Assembly (NCBI GenBank): GCA_043811795.1
Contig: JBDRMV010000059.1
Coordinates: forward strand, 1 to 39,777
Length of the DNA stretch: 39,777 nt
From: JBDRMV01 sp043811795
GTDB lineage: Bacteria > CG03
Direction: 5' to 3'
Part shown: positions 33,307 to 39,777 of the stretch, one piece after another
Position numbering within the stretch: the first letter of the stretch is position 1
How the letters are laid out: each line of letters opens with the position of its first letter
Position numbers and translations under genes: made by a program
Notes under the pieces: model-generated
The model's input: only the letters and a program-made list of their open reading frames with translations
Database searches by the model: none
What the model was told of the DNA's origin: nothing

Positions 33307-34491
33307 TTATTCGGGCAGTTTTGCGTTGGTTTCTTCAAGGAGTTTTTTTATTTCGTCCCTGACCGCCTTTTTTATTTCGTCCCTTTCGAGAAGCCGCTCC
33401 AAAGTTTTTTGAAGTTGTTTCAGAACGCTTTTTTTCGTTTCATTGCGTATGCCCAGAATTATTTCAATTGTTTTTTCCGTCGCAAGTTCCCCCAGCGCCC
33501 AGACGGCGCTCGCTCTCATCCATTTGTTATAACTCAAAAGCATGTTTTTCAGCGTTGCGGTTGCAAGTTTTTCATTGTGGTAATAAAGGGCTTTCGAGGC
33601 GTTTGCGCGAACCCTGTTGTTTGAATCATCCAGGTACGGGATGAGAAGGCTTGTCGCCGCAGTCGGGTCTTTTTCCTCTTGCAGCTCTTTTTCAATCAGT
33701 TCGATTCTTCTCGCTTTCTCCCTTACTATGGGGTCGATGTCCGTTATGACTTCGTGCGTTGATCTTCTGAAAAGCGGCGGCAGAGACGCCTTTAAAGAGC
33801 TGGTATTACTTAGTTCTTCGAGGATGTGCTTCTGATGTGCAAGAAGAGAATCTTCCCTCTTCGCTGCGAGGCGCTGCATGGATTTGTGCATAAAAAGAGC
33901 CGTTAGGAAACCGAGCAGAATGATGATAACGACGGCGCCGAAGACAATCCTGTTTAGTTTTTTCCTGTCTTCATCCTGTTGTCTGCTGAGAAGATTTATC
34001 AGTTCTCTTTTTTCTTTTTCGCTTTCTTTCAGGATTTTTCCTATCATTTCCATTCCGATGCTGTAATTTGCGGAAAACTTTTCCTTCTGGTCCTTAAATT
34101 CCGTAATAAGGCCTTTTACGTTTATTGCATCACCGTTTTTCAGGGCAGAGGTTTCTTTCATTGACATTCTGTCGCAGAGGGTAAGCATATTTTTTATCTG
34201 CTTGTTTTCCGGTTGTAATTTTTCCGCTTTGGCGAGGAACCCGCGCGCTATGCCGTATTTCCCCGCAAGAAAGTTTTCGGAGCCGTATTCCGTCAGAATC
34301 TTGGCGTAAAAGTCAGTTATTTCTTTGTTGTCGGGGGCAAGTTTTACTGCCTGCTCCAGCAGTTCTATGGTTTTTTCCTCATCTCCCCTTATGTAGGAGG
34401 CGCAGGCGGATTTAAAAAAATCAGCCGCTTCCTGCGCGTAGGAATTCTGGAACAGCAATAGAACAAAACAAAAAATAAAAAATTTCTTCAT
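33307..34491 (-). CDS. single-pass membrane protein: periplasmic TPR, cytoplasmic HEAT repeats
   Basis: Signal peptide at residues 1-19 (ends SYA), TPR helices at about 22-110 (ACASYIRGDEEKTIELLEQA, LAPDNKEI), a Lys/Glu-rich helical stalk to 180, a membrane segment at 182-201 (IVFGAVVIIILLGFLTALF), and HEAT/PBS-type repeats at about 275-370 (LIPYLDDSNNRVRANASKAL, MLLSYNKWMRASAVWALGEL). With a cleaved signal and one later membrane helix, the TPR part would be periplasmic and the HEAT part cytoplasmic. No family name is known to me. It overlaps the second PorV-TPR gene by 4 bp. Confidence 0.82.
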   Translation of the reverse strand: MKKFFIFCFVLLLFQNSYAQEAADFFKSACASYIRGDEEKTIELLEQAVKLAPDNKEITDFYAKILTEYGSENFLAGKYGIARGFLAKAEKLQPENKQIKNMLTLCDRMSMKETSALKNGDAINVKGLITEFKDQKEKFSANYSIGMEMIGKILKESEKEKRELINLLSRQQDEDRKKLNRIVFGAVVIIILLGFLTALFMHKSMQRLAAKREDSLLAHQKHILEELSNTSSLKASLPPLFRRSTHEVITDIDPIVREKARRIELIEKELQEEKDPTAATSLLIPYLDDSNNRVRANASKALYYHNEKLATATLKNMLLSYNKWMRASAVWALGELATEKTIEIILGIRNETKKSVLKQLQKTLERLLERDEIKKAVRDEIKKLLEETNAKLPE

Positions 34492-35951
34492 TTTTCTCCC
34501 CCCCCTGTTTCTTTGTAATTAATAAACGCTTTTAATCTGCGAAGAAGCCGGCTTATTTTAACATTTCCGGGCTCAATTTTCATTACATCTTCAAGAAACC
34601 CCTCGGCGCTTGCGTATTCACCGTCATTGATTGCCCTGTAAGCGTAACATTGGTTCTGGATGCTTAAGGCGGGTTTGTTTACAGGGTCTATTTCGAGAAT
34701 CCTGCCGACGTCTTCGAGACAATCCTCGAATTTGGATTTCCCAATGTTCTTTCTCGCGGAAGCGAGAATCTCCCTGACTTTTTCCTCCTGTATTTTCTCA
34801 TTGATTTTAATCTCAACTTCAAAAAGCATTTCGCGCTCTTTGCTGTCGGCGGGATTTAGCGCCGCTGCTTTTTTGAATTCGCTTCTTGCAAGCTGGTATT
34901 GACCGTTTAAGAAATATTCTATTGCCGAGTTCACCAGGTTGTCGTACAAACGTTTCGTGTCCTGTAAACTGCTCAGTTCTTCGTCAACTTTTTTTCTGCT
35001 TTCATAATAAAGTTTTGCCTCTTCGCCTCCCGCCGTATCAAAATAAAAGTTTACGCTTAAAAGGTGCTCCGTATCAAGCGTGTGCATAATCAGAGCGTAG
35101 TCAAAAGAGAAAGGGTCCGTTCTGACGCCGAAGCCCGCCGTTATCTCCCTGTAATTTACGCCCGCTCTCAGGTCGAGAAAAGGGGATACATTGAAGGAAA
35201 AGCCCGTCTTCCAGAGATAATTTTTGCAGTGTTCCTCAATAATTATGTCTGCGGCGGGAACAAGACGTCCAGAGAAAAAACCGGCGCTCAGACCGAAAAT
35301 CAGATTGCGCGGATACTTTTCGGAAGAGTCCTTTAATTTGAATTCAGCAGGAACAACGTTTTGAACGACGGCGGAAAAATCAGCGCGCCTGAGATGCGCG
35401 ATCAAACCCATATCCGCTCCTGCAGAACTTGACTTGTAGCCGGCCATGCTGCGGGTTAAAAATTTTGCGTTTAATCCGATGTCGAGGATGTTTCCTGCGG
35501 GATAGGCAAATGAAAAAATAATTGCCTGTTTTCTTTCCTGAAAACTCCCCGCGCTTTCCCTCAAAAGCGTCGTTTTTTCGGCTAAGCCCGATTCGTAACC
35601 CGCAACGCTTATTGCCGCAAACGATTCGCGCGGGAGAGAAAACGCGGGCCCGAATTTGTGGGCCGCCCCAGCGAAAAAATAGTTTCCCCCGTCGAAAAGC
35701 GGCCGGTAAAAGGTGCAGAGTTCGTCTTTTTTCAAACGGCAGACCGCTGCGGGATTTAAGTAAATTCCAGCCCCACGAGCGCTTCGAGCCGAGCCGGCCG
35801 AACCCATCGCGGCGTATGAGGCGTCGCCGGACAATTTGGAAAGCCACCATCCCGGAGCGCCTCCTGTTTCGCCCGCAGGCGAATATGAAAAAAGTTCCGC
35901 GGAAAATAATAAAACCGAAAAACAAAATAATAAAATTTTTTTCGCTGTCAT
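34488..35951 (-). CDS. second PorV/PorQ-like barrel with C-terminal TPR array
   Basis: Signal peptide (ends about residue 22), then the PorV/PorQ-type start (SGDASYAAMGSAGSARSARG, then GIYLNPAAV) and barrel strands to about 310. A linker leads into TPR repeats over about 335-480 (SAIEYFLNGQYQLARSEFKK, LNPADSKE, AINDGEYASAEGFLEDVMKI). This is the same architecture as the protein at 7379-8557, with a longer TPR part. It overlaps both the upstream surface protein and the downstream TPR/HEAT gene by 4 bp. The likely role is an outer-membrane shuttle or anchor for the upstream surface protein. Confidence 0.85.
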   Translation of the reverse strand: MTAKKILLFCFSVLLFSAELFSYSPAGETGGAPGWWLSKLSGDASYAAMGSAGSARSARGAGIYLNPAAVCRLKKDELCTFYRPLFDGGNYFFAGAAHKFGPAFSLPRESFAAISVAGYESGLAEKTTLLRESAGSFQERKQAIIFSFAYPAGNILDIGLNAKFLTRSMAGYKSSSAGADMGLIAHLRRADFSAVVQNVVPAEFKLKDSSEKYPRNLIFGLSAGFFSGRLVPAADIIIEEHCKNYLWKTGFSFNVSPFLDLRAGVNYREITAGFGVRTDPFSFDYALIMHTLDTEHLLSVNFYFDTAGGEEAKLYYESRKKVDEELSSLQDTKRLYDNLVNSAIEYFLNGQYQLARSEFKKAAALNPADSKEREMLFEVEIKINEKIQEEKVREILASARKNIGKSKFEDCLEDVGRILEIDPVNKPALSIQNQCYAYRAINDGEYASAEGFLEDVMKIEPGNVKISRLLRRLKAFINYKETGGGEK

Positions 35952-38900
35952 TTCAAAACGCCTATGAGACGTTTCCTTTCAAAAATCCCGCCCGAGACGG
36001 GTTTTGCAGTTAACCTGAGAATATAAATTCCGGAGGATACCACCTGCGACTTTCCGTTTTTCCCGTCCCACGGGACGATGTTTGTTATTCCCGACGGGCT
36101 CCCCGAACTTCCGTCCAGACCCGGCGGTATGGAGAATTTTTTAACGAGTTCTCCGGCGGGGCTGAATATCTCGAATTCCATCTGCGCGTCTTCGGTCAAA
36201 ACGTATTCTATTTCCGTCTCTTCGTTCGGCGGATTAAACGGGTTGGGATAATTCCTGACCTCGCTCACCGCGCCCGAAGTTGCGGCGTAACTCAAAAGCC
36301 GGAAATAACTCAGCCCTGCGGTCGTAACCGTAATTTGTTTTTTGTGCTTGTCAATTTGCTGGTTTTCTATGAATTCCCACCTGTTTTCCTGTCCGAGGCG
36401 GAAGACCCTGACTGTTGAGGGGGATATGACAGAAAGACCGGCGTAGGAAAAAATCAGCGTGAAAGTCATTGCCGATGAATCCAGAACCTCTCCCGTGACG
36501 GAGTCCTTCATCTCGATTTTATATGTTTTTCCGTCCAGAAGTTTCATTGCAGGCGACGCCGTCGCTCTTTCGTCCGCGGTTGCCGCCGAATCATAATTTG
36601 AAACTTCTTCCGCATCCAGGCAGGATGAGGATGGCATATCCGCCGAGTAAACCTTCACGGCTTCACCGTCGAAAATGAGTTCCGACCACCTGACGTAAAA
36701 AGAAAATGTCTCGCTGCTGTGCCGGACCTCGCCTGAAGAATCTTCCGCTTCCACCCTCCAGAAGTAGGTCGTAAAGTCATTCAGCGCCGTGATTGTGAAT
36801 GATGCCGTAGAAATCCCGGGTATATCGTAAACAAGCGTTTCAGGATTTGTTGAAGTATAAACATACAGGCGCCAGAAAAGTTCGTCTCCGTAGGCGGTGT
36901 CGGGGTCCCCCGCCGATTCCCATTCGAAGGTAGGGGTAATGGCTGAAACGGTAGAGCCGTCTTCGGGTTCTATCAAAGAAAAATCGAGCGGAGGGCGGTT
37001 TGTGTTCCAGATGCTGAAGAGACCCGAAACCGTGGCCGAGGAAAGAATCCCGTCGGTCGCCACTATTCGTATGGAGTAATTTCCGCCATCGGGGTAACCG
37101 GCTGTGTTAAGAACAAATGAGGTCGTTCCTTCATGCAGGTTGTCCGCGAAACAGAATTTTTCCGCGATGGGTGTCTGGAGCGCTCCATCGGAAGAAATGT
37201 AAAGGTCGAAATAAACCCTGTCGAAAGAATCTCCGTCGGAAAAATTCCATTCGATTCCGGCGGCGCCGGTCTGGATGCTCCCTTCCGTCGGTTTTATGAG
37301 AGAGACGGAAGGCGGGGCGTCGTTATCGTTGATTGTGAAATTGCCCGTCTGGGAACTCACACCCTCAAGACCCCTGTTGTCTGTGGCGGATATTTTTAAT
37401 CTGAAGGTGCTTCCGTTCCCCGCACTCGCGGCATCCCACTCCCACTGGCTTATGTCAACGCTGTTGAATTCTTTTATCATTTCAAAAGAAATTCCGCTGT
37501 TTTTTGACAGAAAAATCTTTACGTCGTGAAAAATGTCCTCGTGATTGGGGTCAGAAACGCTCCACTCGAATGTTATTGATTTTGAATAAACCTCGCTTCC
37601 CGCGGGTTGAGTTATTGTTACGGCGGGCGGCGCATTTGTCAGGAAGGAGACGATGTTTGAAAGTTCGGAAACGTTTCCGGCGCAGTCCTTTGATTCCAGG
37701 GCAAAAAAATAAGTTGTTCCTTCCGCAAGCCCCGATACGACAAAAGTTTCATAATTTCCCGGAGACAGAGGGTCCGCCGGCCCGGGAATCATATTTACCG
37801 CCGGCTCATCAGGTGAAATAAATCCGGAACTCGCAACATAGACCTTGTATTCCGAAATTATATTAAACGTGTAATCCACGGGACTCGTCCACCTGAGTTT
37901 CACCGCCCCGTTTTCGAAAGCCGGGGAGGCGTCCAGATTTTCCGTTTTAGCGGGACTCATCGTGTCGATAAAAATGTTTAGACCGTCCGACCAGCCGGAT
38001 TCACAGTCATAATCGTCCTTTGCAAGCATCCGCCATTTCCACCTGCCGTGGCAGAGGCCCGTAACCGTTATTGTACAGGTGCTGATGCCGTCAATTGTAA
38101 TGTCGGGCGAAGAGAAGTCAGTATTGTCGTCCAATTGAAGTTTGTAGGTGAGCGCGCTGCTGTCCGGGTCGTAGGCGTTGTTCCAGGAAAAGGTGCAGCT
38201 CGTGAGGTTCGTGTAAAATTCGTCCGGCGGATAAATCAATTCGGGCGTCGCCGGAAAAGAATTATTGTAGATTGAAAGCGCCGAAACTTCGGGTGTTTTT
38301 GTGTTGTCCGGTGTTATGAGTTCAATTCTCCATTTTACATATCTTTCGGAGGTGAAGCCTCCGATGTTGCTCTTCCAGATTGACCAGCTTGAGTTGTCGG
38401 GAGAGAAACTGAAAAAATAATTCACGGTTCCGGAATTCAGATTTTGCGAAGAAGAATACGAAAGATATTTTGCGAATTCCGCGCCCGTGTCGTATCCTGC
38501 GGACTCGCCGTAGGCGTGCGTCTCATAGTTTGTCCTGAAAAGAACGTCGGCTGCGCCCGAGAGAACGGAGGAATAAACATCGGGAAAACCTTCCGCGCCA
38601 GCGGAAAAACAGGCGGAAGATAGTTTCAAGTACTGATTTTCAAAGGGAATTGCGGCGCTGAAGAAAGTGAAATTTTCAGGGCAGGCAACGGAAACCCTGT
38701 AGTGCGAGGATGTTGAAACATTGACCGGCGGAATGACCGCCCATGACCAGCCGGCGGAGTCGCTGACGGCGGCCGTGGACAGACAGACACCCTCATCACT
38801 CCACAGATGCACGGTTGTGTTCTTTGAATTTGACAGGAGCGAGTACCGCCCGAGCGCAATAATCTGTCCCGCTTCTTTTACGGAAAATGTCCAGCCCCTC

Positions 38901-39118
38901 TCCGAAGTTCCCGTAACGGTGTAGGTTGAGGTCTCGTTTTCAAGAATTTTTGAAATGCTCCTCTGAAGCCGCAGAACACCGTCCGAAGTATTCCATTCGG
39001 CGTTTGTGCCGGAGGGGTCTTTATAAAAATTATCAAGAAAGTTTTCGCTGACATTCGTTGAGTAGGAATATGTAAGCGCGCCGGCGAAAAACAAAAGACA
39101 GATAATTCTCTTCTTCAT
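35948..39118 (-). CDS. surface protein with FN3/Ig-like domains and YPNPF sorting domain
   Basis: The ATG at 39118 follows an AGGA ribosome site. Signal peptide at residues 1-20, then a beta-rich N-terminal region of about 270 residues without a named domain. Five FN3/Ig-like domains follow (each opening with PP...I..P..G or similar and a 'TYFFALESKD'-like strand), then a beta domain like that near the end of the giant protein (YAGLSVISPSTV, WEFIENQQID), and a C-terminal FlgD-Ig/type-IX-type-A-like domain (NYPNPFNPPNEETEI, IFSPAGELV, SGIYILRLTAKP). At 1056 residues it heads a four-gene (-) operon. No enzyme motif is visible; adhesion or scaffold is likely. Confidence 0.9.
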   Translation of the reverse strand: MKKRIICLLFFAGALTYSYSTNVSENFLDNFYKDPSGTNAEWNTSDGVLRLQRSISKILENETSTYTVTGTSERGWTFSVKEAGQIIALGRYSLLSNSKNTTVHLWSDEGVCLSTAAVSDSAGWSWAVIPPVNVSTSSHYRVSVACPENFTFFSAAIPFENQYLKLSSACFSAGAEGFPDVYSSVLSGAADVLFRTNYETHAYGESAGYDTGAEFAKYLSYSSSQNLNSGTVNYFFSFSPDNSSWSIWKSNIGGFTSERYVKWRIELITPDNTKTPEVSALSIYNNSFPATPELIYPPDEFYTNLTSCTFSWNNAYDPDSSALTYKLQLDDNTDFSSPDITIDGISTCTITVTGLCHGRWKWRMLAKDDYDCESGWSDGLNIFIDTMSPAKTENLDASPAFENGAVKLRWTSPVDYTFNIISEYKVYVASSGFISPDEPAVNMIPGPADPLSPGNYETFVVSGLAEGTTYFFALESKDCAGNVSELSNIVSFLTNAPPAVTITQPAGSEVYSKSITFEWSVSDPNHEDIFHDVKIFLSKNSGISFEMIKEFNSVDISQWEWDAASAGNGSTFRLKISATDNRGLEGVSSQTGNFTINDNDAPPSVSLIKPTEGSIQTGAAGIEWNFSDGDSFDRVYFDLYISSDGALQTPIAEKFCFADNLHEGTTSFVLNTAGYPDGGNYSIRIVATDGILSSATVSGLFSIWNTNRPPLDFSLIEPEDGSTVSAITPTFEWESAGDPDTAYGDELFWRLYVYTSTNPETLVYDIPGISTASFTITALNDFTTYFWRVEAEDSSGEVRHSSETFSFYVRWSELIFDGEAVKVYSADMPSSSCLDAEEVSNYDSAATADERATASPAMKLLDGKTYKIEMKDSVTGEVLDSSAMTFTLIFSYAGLSVISPSTVRVFRLGQENRWEFIENQQIDKHKKQITVTTAGLSYFRLLSYAATSGAVSEVRNYPNPFNPPNEETEIEYVLTEDAQMEFEIFSPAGELVKKFSIPPGLDGSSGSPSGITNIVPWDGKNGKSQVVSSGIYILRLTAKPVSGGIFERKRLIGVLK

Positions 39119-39193
39119 GTTCCTGCTGACATCTTACAAATTTATGGGAACTTTTCACAGGTTTTTTGCGGATGTTGTGTTTCGTTTGGAAAA

Positions 39194-39777
39194 ATGTTAG
39201 ATTCTTTTATGCTGATTGAACCTTTTTCATACGACAGGGACATTCAGCCGGACTATCTTAAAAATCTGACTCTTGAAAATGCCTACGAACATTCCTGCTA
39301 CTTTACAAACAGAGACGGTTTGATTATTACGGTTCTGCAGTATCCGAACCGGATTGTTCCTTACGGGCTCGTGTGCGGCGAAAGCGAATTTGAAATTTTG
39401 CGGAATCAGAAACACATGTCTCTCGTAATAACAGGTGGCAGGGCAGTGTCGCTGACCCTCCCCGGCGAAGTGAACATCCCGGCGTCCTCCGCGGGCAGGG
39501 TCATTGAAATGTGGGAAAGGTGTTATGATGACTTCAAGGAATTTCTGAATTCGGCGATAACGAACGGGGAATTCGGGAAACTTGTCGGCCTCGGCTCCGG
39601 TCTTACGCCCGCCGGCGATGATTTTCTCGTGGGTTACATTGCGTCCAGAGAAGTTCTCGGAAAAAAAATTCCCTTTGAGATTGACTGTTCAAGGACAACG
39701 AAATTGAGCGGGCATATCCTTTCAAACGCGTTGCGCGGAAAATTCTCGAGCGCCGTCATAGATTTTCTGAAAAGCGG
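39194..39777 (+). CDS. DUF2877 (AllH-like) protein, cut by the window end
   Basis: Open from ATG 39194 (or ATG 39209) to the window edge, 194 codons visible. The motif GLGSGLTPAGDDFLVGY at about residues 136-152 is the hallmark of DUF2877, the family containing AllH, linked to oxamate carbamoyltransferase in purine/allantoin catabolism. The remaining N-terminal part is beta-rich and unmotifed. It is divergent from the surface protein at 35948-39118 across a 75-bp gap with no clear promoter boxes. No other allantoin or carbamate genes are in the window, so function is open. Confidence 0.85.
   Translation, partial: MLDSFMLIEPFSYDRDIQPDYLKNLTLENAYEHSCYFTNRDGLIITVLQYPNRIVPYGLVCGESEFEILRNQKHMSLVITGGRAVSLTLPGEVNIPASSAGRVIEMWERCYDDFKEFLNSAITNGEFGKLVGLGSGLTPAGDDFLVGYIASREVLGKKIPFEIDCSRTTKLSGHILSNALRGKFSSAVIDFLKS

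Noticed and set aside
32654..33412. 252-codon + strand frame opposite the DUF559 gene
   Set aside because: The minus-strand protein has clear nuclease-fold motifs; the + frame has no recognisable domain and a composition expected of a shadow.
37117..37821. Overlapping + strand frames opposite the 1056-residue surface protein
   Set aside because: They are shadows of an FN3-domain gene and show no start signals or domains.
39119..39193. Divergent promoter between the surface-protein operon and the DUF2877 gene
   Set aside because: A promoter must exist for at least one side, but no -10/-35 pair good enough to place could be recognised.
1..39777. tRNA genes, rRNA, prophage or transposase genes
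   Set aside because: No tRNA T-arm/acceptor patterns, rRNA stretches or recombinase motifs were seen on either strand.

Overview
The window looks like a piece of chromosome from an uncultivated diderm (outer-membrane) bacterium. The evidence is a set of Sec-exported outer-membrane barrels of the PorV/PorQ type, very large surface proteins built from fibronectin-III modules with a YPNPF-type C-terminal sorting domain, an O-antigen-ligase-like polymerase, PEGA and PASTA envelope proteins, and densely overlapping ATGA/GTGA operons. This mix is typical of candidate phyla such as Elusimicrobiota, Omnitrophota or FCB-like lineages, but no rRNA or single diagnostic marker fixes the phylum. I found no tRNA, rRNA, CRISPR array, prophage or transposase gene.

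Layout. 1-844: a two-gene unit of unknown function. 934-2175: a short UvrC without its C-terminal HhH region. 2316-7271 (+): an overlapping operon lepB-trpE-trpG-PASTA protein-rpe, then an outer-membrane barrel. 7379-15861 (-): a 2435-residue surface protein followed, with an ATGA overlap, by a PorV/PorQ barrel carrying a TPR tail. 15922-16596 (-): nth. 16597-16921: a gene-free, hairpin-rich stretch. 16922-23844 (+): tmk-holB-ricT-metG, a class II aldolase, a coiled-coil membrane protein, a PEGA protein and a degenerate GH57-like exported protein. 23896-32435 (+): an upstream mini-ORF, O-antigen-ligase/TPR protein, orphan fumarase alpha subunit, GAF/HD-GYP protein, valS, an exported protein and rph. 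32465-39118 (-): a second surface protein/PorV-TPR pair, a membrane-spanning TPR/HEAT protein and a DUF559-type nuclease-like protein. 39194-end (+): a cut-off DUF2877 (AllH-like) gene.

How it fits together. The (+) operons mix housekeeping functions (DNA repair and replication, tRNA charging, signal-peptide cleavage, anthranilate synthesis) with envelope proteins. The (-) blocks are mostly exported surface machinery. The most interesting signal is that the surface-protein to PorV-TPR pair occurs twice, in the same order with the same 4-bp overlap, one pair being followed by a trans-membrane TPR/HEAT protein. This suggests cargo-dedicated shuttles of a type-IX-like secretion or attachment route, but no core type IX gene is present here.

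Intergenic DNA carries at least four unrelated families of short palindromes. Two resemble REP elements mobilised by REP-associated tyrosine transposases, and one palindrome forms the last codons of metG.
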